Shown: piece by piece, positions 9,736 through 19,239 of the stretch
How the letters are laid out: the number at the start of each line of letters is the position of its first letter
How positions within the stretch are numbered: position 1 is the stretch's first letter
Assembly (NCBI RefSeq): GCF_011752975.1
Contig: NZ_VWWP01000002.1
Span: 558,001-622,000, forward strand
From: Chryseobacterium sp. Tr-659
GTDB lineage: Bacteria > Bacteroidota > Bacteroidia > Flavobacteriales > Weeksellaceae
Reading direction: 5' to 3'
DNA length: 64,000 nt
Translations under genes and position numbers: made by a program
The notes under the pieces: generated by a model
What the model saw: the letters and a program-made list of their open reading frames with translations, nothing else
Databases searched by the model: none
What the model was told of the DNA's origin: nothing

Positions 9736-9876
9736 ATGAAAACAGTAACTCTTGCAATACATTCTATTATGAAGATTGCATTTTTTAACGGGTTCTTATT
9801 TTGCCATTCCTGTGAAAGCAAAGAATCAGAACCATTGGAGATGGTAAAATTGTTGACAAAAGCATGGAAAAATTGA
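9736..9876 (+). CDS. Possible small lipoprotein or gene remnant (46 residues)
   Basis: A short ORF between the hydroxyproline operon and the M43 protease. An inner Met12 starts a stretch MKIAFFNGFLFCHSCESKESEP that resembles a lipoprotein signal with a cysteine followed by a charged, serine-rich tail. It stops after 46 codons. I do not recognise it. It may be the decayed 5' end of a lipoprotein gene or simply chance. Confidence 0.25.
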   Translation: MKTVTLAIHSIMKIAFFNGFLFCHSCESKESEPLEMVKLLTKAWKN

Positions 9877-9915
9877 CTATTCAAATAATTTATTAACAAA
9901 CAAATCCAAAAAATC

Positions 9916-12069
9916 ATGAAAAAATTTAAATTACTACTACTTGTTTCCCTATTGCCAATAATAGGTTTTGCTCAGGAAAATAGACCTCATGAGTGTAAAG
10001 CAGATGAAATGATGAAAAAACATTTTGAACTGCACCCTGAATCTAAGGCTGAATATGAAAAATTTGAAAAATTCACCAAAGATTTTGTGAAAAAAATAGA
10101 ATCAGACAAAACTCCATTGAATAAAAAGGTCAACGCTCCCACCTACATCATACCCGTGGTTTTTCATGTGTATGGAGAATCTCAGAGTAATGTAAAAGTA
10201 AACTACCAAAAAGTAGTTGACTTGCTACAACAAATCAACTTAAATTTCAATGGAATTAATACCGATTCAAACACTATAGATCCTTACTTTCAACCTATTA
10301 GAGGTACATTAAGCATTGAATTCCGCTTAGCTAAAATTGACCCAACCGGAAAAGCAACAAGCGGAGTGGTATTTCACCCTTTCAAAAGTGGATATGGCAA
10401 CGGAGGCGGATATGATGCACAAATTGGTGCAGATGCATGGGATAATACAAAGTATATGAATGTATATATACAAAATGATCTATATGCTGATAAAGATTTA
10501 TATCAATCAGGAGTTGCATGGTATCCGGATTCATACATGTCTTCAGTAAATACAGCAAGAGTTGTTTATAATGGTCGTTATATATATGATGCTGCAGGAA
10601 CTGTGGCTTCAAACGAGTTTTCTGATACATTCACTCACGAATTTGGGCATTGGCTAAATCTTCAACACACGTTCAATGTTCTTTGTTCAACTGCGAACCC
10701 TAGTAATGATGGTGACGGAGTTGCTGACACCCCTGTAGAAAATAATTCTTCCGGATTAGGATGTACAACTGGAAACAATTGTCTTGGACAAAGAGTGAAT
10801 GTTGAAAACTATATGGGATACAACGGTTCCGCTGGTTGTTATAAAATGTTTACCAATGGACAAGTTAACAGAATGTTAGCCGCATTAAATCACCCGTCAA
10901 GAATAAATTTATGGCAACCTGCTAACTTAGCTGCAACCGGAGTTGACAATACTCCGCCTAAATTAACCCTTAGCAATAGTACCTTTACAGAGAACTTAAA
11001 CAATAATGGAGCTGTGTCATTAGATGGAACAGTAGCATCTGCTCCTACATCAACCATTACCCTAAACGGAGCAACATTTGCCGTATCAAATGGAACAACT
11101 CTTATTGCAGGAACACATTTCACATCTTCATTACCAGCAGGACAAACAGCAACTATAGCAGTTACAAGCCCTACTACTGCTACACTTACCATAAATGGTG
11201 CCGCAACCAGTCATCCTAAAAGTCAGGTCCTGAATTCATCAATTACGTTTCTAAATCCGGCTATAACAGGAGGTGTAACTTCATTAGGATCAACTACGTC
11301 TTTGGCATTAACTTTTTCTTACAAAGATCCCTATAAAATAGTGACAGGAACTCCTCTGGAAAGTTATGCCAATCCAACACCAACAACAGTAACAACCAAC
11401 TCCGGAGCAACTTGGAAATATTTTATCATTAACCCGGAGCTTAGTGATGATGCAGGATATGGTGCTTGGTACTATGGCGCAAATCAATTAAAATTGGAAA
11501 CCTATTGGAAAGGATTAGTATGTGGGGCAGGGACAAGAAATATTAGTTTAATTCCGTCTTGCACCACTATAAGTAATGCAAATAATATTGGTTATCCAAC
11601 TGGTACTCCTGGACAACTTGACGTGTATACCCCTACATACACTACCTGGTCTGGCAAAACCGCTTATGTTGGTTTTAGAAACCAATTCGAAGGTTACAAT
11701 ATTAACGGCTATTTCAAACTGACTGTTGGAGCCAATGGTTCTGGTTATTCTGTAACTGAGTTTGCATATAATACACAACCAAATGGCAGTATTACAACGC
11801 CTTGTGCATTATCATCATCATTATCCACTTCAGACGTTGATACAACAAACTCAGAAACATCCATCTACCCAAATCCAGTTTCTGATGTATTGAATATTAA
11901 AACAAATGGGAAAATTAAATCAATTTCTATTTATGACATGTCTGGAATAAAAATGAATGCTAAAGTTATTGGGGATAAGGTTGATGTTAAACATCTCCTA
12001 AGCGGAACTTATTTAATTGATATTGAAACTTCTTTAGGGAAATCTTCTCAAAAATTCATTAAAAAATAA
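9916..12069 (+). CDS. Secreted M43 family zinc metalloprotease with T9SS sorting domain
   Basis: A 717-residue secreted protease. After a signal peptide (MKKFKLLLLVSLLPIIGFAQ) and a propeptide-like charged region, the catalytic domain spans residues ~75-330. The zinc site is HEFGHWLNLQH (His241, His245, His251, base Glu242). The Met-turn appears as VENYMGY. In the usual HExxHxxGxxH pattern the eighth position is Gly; here it is Asn. Residues ~350-630 are Thr/Ser/Gly-rich beta domains. The C-terminus (SIYPNPVSDVLNIK to SSQKFIKK) is a type A T9SS sorting domain. Cytophagalysin-like members cut extracellular matrix proteins. A terminator follows at 12153. Confidence 0.9.
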   Translation: MKKFKLLLLVSLLPIIGFAQENRPHECKADEMMKKHFELHPESKAEYEKFEKFTKDFVKKIESDKTPLNKKVNAPTYIIPVVFHVYGESQSNVKVNYQKVVDLLQQINLNFNGINTDSNTIDPYFQPIRGTLSIEFRLAKIDPTGKATSGVVFHPFKSGYGNGGGYDAQIGADAWDNTKYMNVYIQNDLYADKDLYQSGVAWYPDSYMSSVNTARVVYNGRYIYDAAGTVASNEFSDTFTHEFGHWLNLQHTFNVLCSTANPSNDGDGVADTPVENNSSGLGCTTGNNCLGQRVNVENYMGYNGSAGCYKMFTNGQVNRMLAALNHPSRINLWQPANLAATGVDNTPPKLTLSNSTFTENLNNNGAVSLDGTVASAPTSTITLNGATFAVSNGTTLIAGTHFTSSLPAGQTATIAVTSPTTATLTINGAATSHPKSQVLNSSITFLNPAITGGVTSLGSTTSLALTFSYKDPYKIVTGTPLESYANPTPTTVTTNSGATWKYFIINPELSDDAGYGAWYYGANQLKLETYWKGLVCGAGTRNISLIPSCTTISNANNIGYPTGTPGQLDVYTPTYTTWSGKTAYVGFRNQFEGYNINGYFKLTVGANGSGYSVTEFAYNTQPNGSITTPCALSSSLSTSDVDTTNSETSIYPNPVSDVLNIKTNGKIKSISIYDMSGIKMNAKVIGDKVDVKHLLSGTYLIDIETSLGKSSQKFIKK

Positions 12070-12538
12070 GATCAAACGCTATATCGATGCAATATAATCG
12101 TTAGTAAAAGGTTTTATTTTAACTGCTTGTATTTTTGAGATGATACAGGATTAAGATGGGCTCATTGAGCTCATCTTTCTTTTTTCTATACCACAATCTT
12201 TTTTGCGCAAGTAAATCGTATTTTGCTACAGGACATTTCTGGGGCGAAGATATGACGAATGTTAATGCCTATTTCCTTAAAGGCTCATTTAAAGTAATTG
12301 CTCCAGTTCAGATGGAGGAAATTATTCTGATCATCGACCTCCTGACAACTATTTCAAGCTGTTACGGATTGGTTTAAAAGCTTTTAAGAAAGACCTGTTC
12401 TGATAAAATAATTTAGTATTGATCTATGACATTCATAAGTTGAATAAAAAAGGGCTTAATATTCTAAGTCCATTTTTACTGTGAAATGATCTTAGTTTAT
12501 TTCCGTACTTTTATCAAACCATTACAATACCTATTTTT
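12070..12538 (+). other. Intergenic region with a terminator and no convincing gene
   Basis: Apart from the hairpin at 12153-12183 this stretch holds no clear signal. A 73-codon ORF begins inside the terminator and has no recognisable domain. Confidence 0.6.
12153..12183 (+). terminator. Rho-independent terminator of the M43 protease gene
   Basis: Left arm 12153-12164 pairs with 12166-12177 (one G-T pair; the innermost pairs must open to form a loop). A T-rich run follows to 12185. Confidence 0.8.
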
Positions 12539-13045
12539 ATGCAATATAAAAATGATACGATCATCATTCGTGAATTTACTCCTCAGGAATTTATTTTATT
12601 TCTGAATCTCTTTGAAAATGAAAATGTAACCCGCTATCTGCCCTATAAAACTCCTGACGAATACAAAGAAATGTTTGAAAAAGCCTTATCTGAATATACA
12701 GAAGGTCCTTTCAGCAGATGGGGTATATTCAACGCGAAAAACAATGATTTTGTGGGAATGTGCCTCGCCAGGGTTTTTCTCGACAATCCTGAGCAGATAG
12801 AAATAGGATATACTCTGGGAGAAAATTATTGGGGAAAAGGGCTTGGAACCAACGTATGTAAAGCTCTTTTAGACTATTGTTTATCATTGAATTACAGTAA
12901 GGATATTGTTGCAGTAACTGATCTTGAGAATATCGGATCCCAGAAAGTTCTTATAAAAAATGGCTTCACCAGAATTGAAAACCTGGTAAGAGGAGAAAGA
13001 GAACTGGCCTATTTTTTAATTAACAAAACGAAATATCCTATTTAG
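12539..13045 (+). CDS. GNAT family N-acetyltransferase (RimJ-like)
   Basis: A 168-residue acetyltransferase of the RimJ/RimL type. Visible family features are the N-terminal FTPQEFILFLNLFENENVTRYL segment, the EIGYTLGENYWGKGLG strand and acetyl-CoA pyrophosphate loop, and the C-terminal NIGSQKVLIKNGF motif. It transfers an acetyl group from acetyl-CoA to an amino group. The substrate cannot be told from the sequence. It stands alone between the M43 protease and the sulfur locus. Confidence 0.87.
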   Translation: MQYKNDTIIIREFTPQEFILFLNLFENENVTRYLPYKTPDEYKEMFEKALSEYTEGPFSRWGIFNAKNNDFVGMCLARVFLDNPEQIEIGYTLGENYWGKGLGTNVCKALLDYCLSLNYSKDIVAVTDLENIGSQKVLIKNGFTRIENLVRGERELAYFLINKTKYPI

Positions 13046-13135
13046 CCAGCTGACTTATCTGATTATTCTTTCCGCAGTCTTGGCCTTATAAAAACATTTC
13101 ATTTATCAGATAAATTATCATAACTTGCAGGAATT

Positions 13136-13552
13136 ATGATGTCGAAACGCTGCAAATATGCACTAAAAGCAATGGTCAGATTAGCAAGGAATTACAACCA
13201 AGGCTATCTGCCTACTTCTGTTATTGCGCAGGATGAGAACATTCCAAAGAAATTCCTGGAGCAAATTCTCCTCGAGCTTAAAAGAGCTAAACTCGTTAAT
13301 AGTAAACAAGGTAAAGTAGGAGGGTATTATCTATTGAAATCTCCCGAAGAAGTCTCTCTGGCAGATCTTTACCGCATTTTTGACGGGCCTATTGCACTGA
13401 CTCCCTGCGTGTCTTTAAATTTTTATGAAGCATGTGATGACTGTGTGGATGAAGCAGTATGTTATCTTAGAAAAGAGCTTATTATCGTTCGTGAGAAAAC
13501 CAGAAAAAGCATGATGGAAGCCACTTTAGCGAAGTTTATTAAAAACGGATAA
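13136..13552 (+). CDS. Rrf2 family transcriptional regulator, probable regulator of sulfur assimilation
   Basis: A 138-residue Rrf2 protein. The winged helix covers residues ~1-80 (RCKYALKAMVRLARN, the recognition region IPKKFLEQILLELKRAKLV and the wing GKVGGYYLLKSPEEV). Three cysteines follow in the sensor segment (PCVSLNFYEACDDC, AVCYL), so an Fe-S cluster or thiol switch is possible. Rrf2 members include the iron-sulfur sensor IscR and the cysteine regulator CymR. It lies directly upstream of cysH and its whole operon, so a CymR-like role is the best guess. A candidate operator lies at 13570-13594. Start codons at 13136 and 13139 are both possible. Confidence 0.9.
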   Translation: MMSKRCKYALKAMVRLARNYNQGYLPTSVIAQDENIPKKFLEQILLELKRAKLVNSKQGKVGGYYLLKSPEEVSLADLYRIFDGPIALTPCVSLNFYEACDDCVDEAVCYLRKELIIVREKTRKSMMEATLAKFIKNG

Positions 13553-13569
13553 AAAATTTTTTATTTAAA

Positions 13570-13612
13570 TTATACTATTTTGATAGGAGTTATAGAATTT
13601 TGTATATATTTG
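13570..13612 (+). promoter_or_regulatory. Probable cys operon promoter with a candidate Rrf2 operator
   Basis: A TTTG at 13579-13582, a 22-base spacer and TATATTTG at 13605-13612 match the Bacteroidetes TTTG/TAnnTTTG promoter pattern. A roughly symmetric element lies over the -33 box and the start of the spacer (13570-13594). It has outer TATA arms and inner CTAT/ATAG arms. Transcription would begin shortly after 13612, which excludes the upstream TTG at 13600 as the cysH start. Confidence 0.55.
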
Positions 13613-13635
13613 CAAGACTTAAATCTCAATTCAAA

Positions 13636-14349
13636 ATGGAAAACAGTCTGAAAAATGAATTCGAAAATCTACTGAAAGAAGCTCCGGAAGCTTTCTTTCA
13701 AACTAATGGACTGCAATTACTGGCTGAAAGATTTCCAGGAAAGGTTATTTTTTCAACCAGCTTTAGCTATGAAGATCAGGTCATCACACATTTGATTAAA
13801 GATTTGAATATTGAAATTTTCACCCTGGATACGGGAAGGCTTTTTGAACAAACCTATGAAACCTGGACTTCAACCAGAGCTTTTTTCAAAAAAAATATCA
13901 AAGCATATTATCCGGATACGGAAGAACTCAGAAATTTTGTTTCGGAAAATGGCCCTGACTCATTCTATCAATCGGTAGATAAAAGAAAAGCATGCTGTAC
14001 CATCCGAAAAGTACACCCTTTGAAAAAAGCATTGCAGGGATATGAAGTATGGATCACAGGGCTGCGGTCTGAACATTCTTCAAACAGGCAGAATATGCCG
14101 CAATTAGAATGGGATCCTGATAATCAGATTATAAAATTCCACCCGATCCTTCACTGGACCTCAGAACAGGTAACAGATTATGTGAAAGAACATCATTTAC
14201 CCTATAATCATCTCCACAAAAAAGGGTTTGTAAGCATAGGGTGTGAGCCCTGTACCAGAGCTATTAAAGAAGGGGAAGATTTCAGAGCCGGACGATGGTG
14301 GTGGGAAGATGCCAATAAGAAAGAATGCGGTTTACATATTCATCAATAA
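13636..14349 (+). CDS. cysH: Adenylyl-sulfate (APS) reductase, 4Fe-4S type
   Basis: A 237-residue reductase that converts APS to sulfite and AMP. The PP-loop domain contains VIFSTSFSYEDQVI and the LDTGRLF strand. The iron-sulfur ligands are visible as the CC pair in KRKACCTIRKV and the CxxC in GCEPCTRAI. The catalytic cysteine is in the C-terminal KECGLH. The CC...CxxC pattern marks APS reductases of the bacterial assimilatory type rather than PAPS reductases without a cluster. No cysC was seen in the locus, which agrees. The start is the ATG at 13636, because the longer TTG start would overlap the promoter. The cysD gene starts 10 bases downstream. Confidence 0.94.
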   Translation: MENSLKNEFENLLKEAPEAFFQTNGLQLLAERFPGKVIFSTSFSYEDQVITHLIKDLNIEIFTLDTGRLFEQTYETWTSTRAFFKKNIKAYYPDTEELRNFVSENGPDSFYQSVDKRKACCTIRKVHPLKKALQGYEVWITGLRSEHSSNRQNMPQLEWDPDNQIIKFHPILHWTSEQVTDYVKEHHLPYNHLHKKGFVSIGCEPCTRAIKEGEDFRAGRWWWEDANKKECGLHIHQ

Positions 14350-14359
14350 AAAAGAAACA

Positions 14360-15268
14360 ATGTCAATATACCATTTAAATTATTTAGACCAGCTGGAGTC
14401 TGAGTCTATTTACATATTAAGAGAAGTAGCGGGACAGTTTGAACGCCCGGCATTATTATTCAGTGGAGGAAAAGACAGTATTGTGCTGGCTCACCTCGCA
14501 AGAAAAGCCTTTTTCCATGGAAAAATTCCATTCACATTTGTTCATGTAGATACGGGACATAACTTCCCTGAGGTTTTGGATTTCCGCGATCAGCTTGTAA
14601 AACAGTTGGATGTTACCCTGGCAGTCCGAAAAGTAGAAGACACCATAAAAAGTAAAAAATTAACCGAAGCTAAAGGCAAATTTCCAAGTAGAAACTGGCT
14701 CCAGACTTATACATTACTGGATACGATTGAAGAATTTGAATTTGATGCGTGCATAGGAGGAGCCAGAAGAGATGAAGAAAAAGCCCGAGCCAAGGAAAGA
14801 ATATTCTCCGTACGAGATGAATTCGGGCAATGGGATCCTAAGCTTCAGCGCCCTGAACTCTGGAACATCTTCAACGGAAAGATTCATAAAGGGGAAAATG
14901 TAAGGGTTTTTCCGATCAGTAACTGGACAGAACTTGATATCTGGAACTATATCCGCAGAGAAAAAATTGAACTTCCTTCTATCTATTTCTCGCACGAAAG
15001 GGAAGTGGTAGATTTTAACGGGCAATGGCTTGCCAATTCTGAACATGTATTCTTAGAACCTGAAGACTTCGTCACAACAAGAAAAATACGTTACAGAACC
15101 GTAGGAGACATGACCTGTACAGCAGCCGTAGAATCCAATGCTGTAACTATAGATGCAGTAATTGAAGAGATTGTGGCCACAAGAATTTCTGAACGCGGTG
15201 AAACCCGTATAGACGACAGAGTGACAGAAGCCGCAATGGAGGACAGAAAAAAAGGAGGCTATTTTTAA
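14360..15268 (+). CDS. cysD: Sulfate adenylyltransferase subunit 2 (CysD)
   Basis: A 302-residue ATP-pyrophosphatase-fold subunit of ATP sulfurylase. It has the PP-loop LLFSGGKDSIVLAHL, the HVDTGHNFPEVLDFRD strand, the GGARRDEEKARAKER loop and the C-terminal R-rich tail. It makes APS from sulfate and ATP with GTP hydrolysis by CysN. The ATG at 14360 fits the family N-terminus (MSIYHLNYLDQLE). An in-frame upstream ATG at 14243 would lie inside cysH and adds an unrelated 39-residue tail. cysN follows after 93 bases. Confidence 0.95.
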   Translation: MSIYHLNYLDQLESESIYILREVAGQFERPALLFSGGKDSIVLAHLARKAFFHGKIPFTFVHVDTGHNFPEVLDFRDQLVKQLDVTLAVRKVEDTIKSKKLTEAKGKFPSRNWLQTYTLLDTIEEFEFDACIGGARRDEEKARAKERIFSVRDEFGQWDPKLQRPELWNIFNGKIHKGENVRVFPISNWTELDIWNYIRREKIELPSIYFSHEREVVDFNGQWLANSEHVFLEPEDFVTTRKIRYRTVGDMTCTAAVESNAVTIDAVIEEIVATRISERGETRIDDRVTEAAMEDRKKGGYF

Positions 15269-15361
15269 AATAAATAATCAGCAATGGGTAACACATGATT
15301 GGTTAACAACTATTGCAATCACATCATCACTCATTGATCATTACTCATAATTTAAATACGG

Positions 15362-16600
15362 ATGGATATATTAAGATTTATAACAGCAGGAAGCGTAGAT
15401 GACGGGAAAAGTACCCTTATCGGAAGACTGCTTTACGATAGCAAAAGTATTTTACAGGATCAGCTGGAAGTACTTGAGAAACATTCTAAAAACAAAAATG
15501 AAGACGGGGTAGATCTCGCACTGTTAACAGACGGACTGCGGGCAGAAAGAGAACAGGGAATAACTATTGATGTTGCCTACCGTTATTTTTCAACCTCAAA
15601 AAGGAAATTTATTATTGCCGATGCTCCGGGCCATGTGCAGTATACCCGGAATATGATTACCGGAGCATCCAATTCCGATCTGATGGTTATTCTTATTGAT
15701 GCCCGTAAAGGCGTCATTGAACAAACCAGAAGACATTCCATTATTGCTTCATTATTACAATTAAAAAAAGTGGCCGTAGCTATTAATAAAATGGATATGG
15801 TGGATTATTCGGAAGAAGTATTTGAATCTATAAAGTCAGAATACGCAAAAATTGCTGATAATCTGGGGCTGAATGAGGTAAGTTATTTCCCTATTTCCGC
15901 TTTGAAAGGGGATAATATTGTTTCAAAATCATCAAAAACAGATTGGTATGATGGAAGTTCTCTTCTGGAATATCTTGAACAGGTTACTTTAAATGAGGAA
16001 TCCAATTCCGGAAGCCGTTTCCAGATTCAGTATGTAATTCGCCCTCAAACTGAAGAACTCCATGATTACAGAGGGTATGCGGGGAAAATATTGAGTGGAA
16101 CATTCAGAAAAGGAGATAAAATCCGTATCCTTCCGGCAGGCCTTACCACTGAAATTACCAGCATTGAAATCAACGGAGTTGAAAAAGAAGAGGCATTGGA
16201 AGGGCAGCCGGCAGTCATTCATATTGCTAATGATCTGGACATCAGTAGGGGGGATGTTTTCGCAACCGAAGAACAGCTTCCGGCCGTAGAAAAAGATTTG
16301 GAAGTCCTTTTATGCTGGCTTGATCAGAAACCATTGCAACCGGGTAATAAATACCTTCTACAACAGAATAGCAGGCTTGTAAAAGCGGTTGTCAAAGAAG
16401 TGGATTATAAAATTAATGTCAATACACTGATCCATGAGCAGGCTGAAGGTGATATTAAACTCAATGAAATTGTGAAAGTTACGCTTCGAACGGCACAACC
16501 TTTGGTCTATGACAGTTTTATCAATAATAAAACAACAGGATCTGCAATTTTAGTGGATGAAACTTCCAATTCAACGGTTGCTGCCTGTATAATTCAATAG
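15362..16600 (+). CDS. cysN: Sulfate adenylyltransferase subunit 1 (CysN GTPase)
   Basis: A 412-residue EF-Tu-like GTPase. The G1 loop is GSVDDGKSTLIGRLLYDS, G3 is DAPGHVQYTRN and G4 is NKMDMVDY. Two beta-barrel domains follow. At this length it is CysN alone: the C-terminal APS kinase domain found in CysNC fusions is absent. That fits an APS reductase route that bypasses PAPS. It couples GTP hydrolysis to APS formation with CysD. cysE starts four bases after the stop. Confidence 0.95.
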   Translation: MDILRFITAGSVDDGKSTLIGRLLYDSKSILQDQLEVLEKHSKNKNEDGVDLALLTDGLRAEREQGITIDVAYRYFSTSKRKFIIADAPGHVQYTRNMITGASNSDLMVILIDARKGVIEQTRRHSIIASLLQLKKVAVAINKMDMVDYSEEVFESIKSEYAKIADNLGLNEVSYFPISALKGDNIVSKSSKTDWYDGSSLLEYLEQVTLNEESNSGSRFQIQYVIRPQTEELHDYRGYAGKILSGTFRKGDKIRILPAGLTTEITSIEINGVEKEEALEGQPAVIHIANDLDISRGDVFATEEQLPAVEKDLEVLLCWLDQKPLQPGNKYLLQQNSRLVKAVVKEVDYKINVNTLIHEQAEGDIKLNEIVKVTLRTAQPLVYDSFINNKTTGSAILVDETSNSTVAACIIQ

Positions 16601-16604
16601 AAAA

Positions 16605-17435
16605 ATGGCAATTTCAGATCATTTAATTCAAAGAATTCATCAGAGTAAACAAAAAAGCACCCATGATTTCTTTGACAAAATAAAAACCAAAGCTTTTGTA
16701 AAAGAACTGTATCAGCTCCTTTTTCTTCCTCAAAAGATCAACACGGAAGATCAGTTGAAAGAAAGCTTTGAAGTATTGAATGACAGTCTTTTTAACCTGA
16801 TCAATGCAGTGATGGGAGATGAAAAGACTGCTGAAGCAGAGGTGAATGAGTTTTTTACTATTCTCCCTGAGCTTTATGATCAACTGGTACTGGATGCACA
16901 ATCCATTCTGGAGTTTGATCCGGCAGCAGACTCTCTGGAAGAAATATATCTTGCATATCCTGGATTTTTTGCCACATATGTATATCGTATTTCACACCAG
17001 CTTTGGAACCAGGAAATAAAAATATTACCGCGTGTCATTTCCGAATATGCACATAGCAAAACGGGAATAGATATTCACCCTGGAGCCATCATCGGTAAAC
17101 ATTTTTTTATCGATCACGGAACTGGCATTGTTATCGGAGAAACTACGGTGATAGGGGATCATGTTAAAATATATCAGGGAGTAACACTTGGAGCACTTAA
17201 TGTCTCTAAAGAAAAAGCCAATCAGAAAAGGCATCCCAACATTGAAGACCACGTCATCATTTATTCCGGGGCAACTATTTTGGGAGGGGAAACAACGATA
17301 GGAAGAGAAAGTATTATCGGAGGAAATGTGTGGATTACACAGGATGTTCCTTCTCACTCACTGGTTTATCATAAAAGTGAGATCAAAATAAAGGATAACA
17401 GTTCCTTACCGGAATCTTTAAACTTTATTATTTAA
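16605..17435 (+). CDS. cysE: Serine O-acetyltransferase
   Basis: A 276-residue acetyltransferase that makes O-acetylserine, the carbon acceptor for sulfide. The N-terminal helical half (residues ~1-150) precedes the left-handed beta-helix with hexapeptide repeats. Catalytic-type motifs include [28 protein letters not shown] and [19 protein letters not shown]. The long helical N-terminus is of the EpsC/plant-like type. It sits between cysN and cysK, and with CysK may form the cysteine synthase complex. Confidence 0.93.
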   Translation: MAISDHLIQRIHQSKQKSTHDFFDKIKTKAFVKELYQLLFLPQKINTEDQLKESFEVLNDSLFNLINAVMGDEKTAEAEVNEFFTILPELYDQLVLDAQSILEFDPAADSLEEIYLAYPGFFATYVYRISHQLWNQEIKILPRVISEYAHSKTGIDIHPGAIIGKHFFIDHGTGIVIGETTVIGDHVKIYQGVTLGALNVSKEKANQKRHPNIEDHVIIYSGATILGGETTIGRESIIGGNVWITQDVPSHSLVYHKSEIKIKDNSSLPESLNFII

Positions 17436-17458
17436 AAACAGAAAAAAGAACAATTGAT

Positions 17459-18370
17459 ATGAAATTTCAGAACGTATTAGAAACAATAGGGAATACACCC
17501 ATTGTAAAGATCAATAAACTGTTCAGTTCAGATCACGAAATCTGGATCAAACTGGAAAAAAACAATCCCGGAGGAAGCATTAAAGACAGAATTGGCCTTG
17601 CTATGATTGAAGATGCAGAGGCCAAAGGACTATTAAATAAAGACAGCACCATTATTGAACCAACCAGTGGAAATACGGGAATCGGACTGGCATTGGCAGC
17701 TGCTGTAAAAGGATACAAACTGATTCTGGTAATGCCGGAAAGCATGAGCATCGAACGTCGTAAAATAATGGAGGCCTACGGAGCTGAATTCGTATTAACT
17801 CCAAGAGAAAAAGGAATGAAAGGTGCTATTGAAAAAGCCGGTGAACTTGCAGAAGAAACTCCCAACTCATGGATTCCAAGACAATTTGATAATCCTGCCA
17901 ACGTAAAAATACATACGGAAACAACTGCTCAGGAGATTTTAAAAGATTTCCCGGAGGGTCTTGATTATATCATTACAGGAGTAGGAACCGGCGGGCATAT
18001 CACAGGAATCGCAAAAGTGGTTAAAGAAAAATATCCGAATGTTAAAGTTATTGCCGTAGAACCGGAATTATCACCCGTATTAAGCGGTGGAAGCCCGGCA
18101 CCACATCCGTTACAAGGTTTAGGAGCCGGATTTGTTCCTTCCATACTGGATGTCACACTTCTTGACGGAGTAATCACTGTTGGTAAAGATGAAGCCTATG
18201 AGTATGCACTTAATGCCGCTAAAAAAGAAGGTCTTTTTGTAGGAGTCTCTACCGGAGCCGCTTTAGCAGCCATCGCCAAACATTTACCGGAAATACAACC
18301 TAACGCTAAAATCCTTACCATTAATTACGATACCGGAGAAAGGTATCTGTCCGTAGAAGGACTCTTCTAA
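17459..18370 (+). CDS. cysK: Cysteine synthase (O-acetylserine sulfhydrylase)
   Basis: A 303-residue PLP enzyme that combines O-acetylserine and sulfide to give cysteine. The PLP lysine is in [11 protein letters not shown]. The substrate loop is [12 protein letters not shown], the phosphate loop is [12 protein letters not shown] and the C-terminal site is [11 protein letters not shown]. Length and motifs match CysK/CysM. I favour CysK because the gene is paired with cysE. Confidence 0.95.
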   Translation: MKFQNVLETIGNTPIVKINKLFSSDHEIWIKLEKNNPGGSIKDRIGLAMIEDAEAKGLLNKDSTIIEPTSGNTGIGLALAAAVKGYKLILVMPESMSIERRKIMEAYGAEFVLTPREKGMKGAIEKAGELAEETPNSWIPRQFDNPANVKIHTETTAQEILKDFPEGLDYIITGVGTGGHITGIAKVVKEKYPNVKVIAVEPELSPVLSGGSPAPHPLQGLGAGFVPSILDVTLLDGVITVGKDEAYEYALNAAKKEGLFVGVSTGAALAAIAKHLPEIQPNAKILTINYDTGERYLSVEGLF

Positions 18371-18393
18371 ATCCTTAATTAACACCGACTTCA

Positions 18394-19239
18394 ATGAACA
18401 CAACAATAAAATCACCAAAGGTTTACCTTATCGGTGCAGGGCCCGGCAACCCTGAACTGATCACTGTAAAAGCTGTAAAAATCATCGCTCAGGCAGACGT
18501 TATTCTATGTGATCGCCTGGTTAGCCCTGAAATTCTGGAAACCTATGTTAATCCAAATACAGAAATTATTTATGTAGGCAAAGAATGCAGTAAAAATGCT
18601 TCTACTCCGCAATCTCATATCAATACTTTAATGGTGGAATATGCTCTTCAGAATAAAGCCGTTGTAAGGCTTAAAGGGGGAGATGTTTCTATATTTTCAA
18701 ATATTCTTGATGAACTTCAGGTTTTAAAACAACATCGTGTTCCTTACGAGATCATCCCGGGAATTACTGCGGCATTGGGTGCTGCAGCATTTGCAGGAAT
18801 GCCTTTAACCGCCAGAGGATATTCTACATCCGTTAGATTTCTGACGTATTACAAATCTGAAATTCTGAGTGATGACTATTGGAAAGAACTTGCTGTTACC
18901 AATGATACACTTGTTTTTTACATGTCAAAAGGAAATCTGAGTGCTCTTGTGGAAAAGTTGGTTCAGCTTGAAGTTTCAAAAGATAAAAAAATTGCAGTCA
19001 TTGAGCAGGCTACTACACCTTATCAGAAAGTATACACCTCTTCTTTTGATGACTTTAAAGAAAATTTCGGAAACAAAAACTTTGCGTCGCCTTCTCTTGT
19101 GGTCATTGGCAAAGTCGTCAATCTGCATGAAGAATTCTCCTGGCTTAACAATGCTGAGCAGGAAGGTCTTTATTTTAAATCAGTAGAGAATGGAAGTCTT
19201 ATATCAAACCCTCAAAATTTCTTCGAATATGCTGTCTGA
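18394..19239 (+). CDS. cobA: Uroporphyrinogen-III C-methyltransferase (CobA/SUMT)
   Basis: A 281-residue SAM-dependent methyltransferase that makes precorrin-2 for siroheme, the cofactor of sulfite reductase. Motifs are YLIGAGPGNPELITVKA, VILCDRLVSPEIL, RLKGGDVSIFS and EIIPGITAALGAAA. It lacks the CysG oxidase/chelatase half, which is instead found fused to a permease at 25793-27313. The last 11 bases overlap the start of cysJ. A tail of ~25 residues after the usual end of the family is unremarkable. Confidence 0.94.
   Translation: MNTTIKSPKVYLIGAGPGNPELITVKAVKIIAQADVILCDRLVSPEILETYVNPNTEIIYVGKECSKNASTPQSHINTLMVEYALQNKAVVRLKGGDVSIFSNILDELQVLKQHRVPYEIIPGITAALGAAAFAGMPLTARGYSTSVRFLTYYKSEILSDDYWKELAVTNDTLVFYMSKGNLSALVEKLVQLEVSKDKKIAVIEQATTPYQKVYTSSFDDFKENFGNKNFASPSLVVIGKVVNLHEEFSWLNNAEQEGLYFKSVENGSLISNPQNFFEYAV

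Noticed and set aside
12156..12377. 73-codon plus-strand ORF after the M43 protease
   Set aside because: It begins inside the terminator hairpin of the preceding gene and has no recognisable domain or start signal.
14243..14359. Upstream ATG for cysD
   Set aside because: The added 39 residues overlap cysH in another frame and match nothing in the family.
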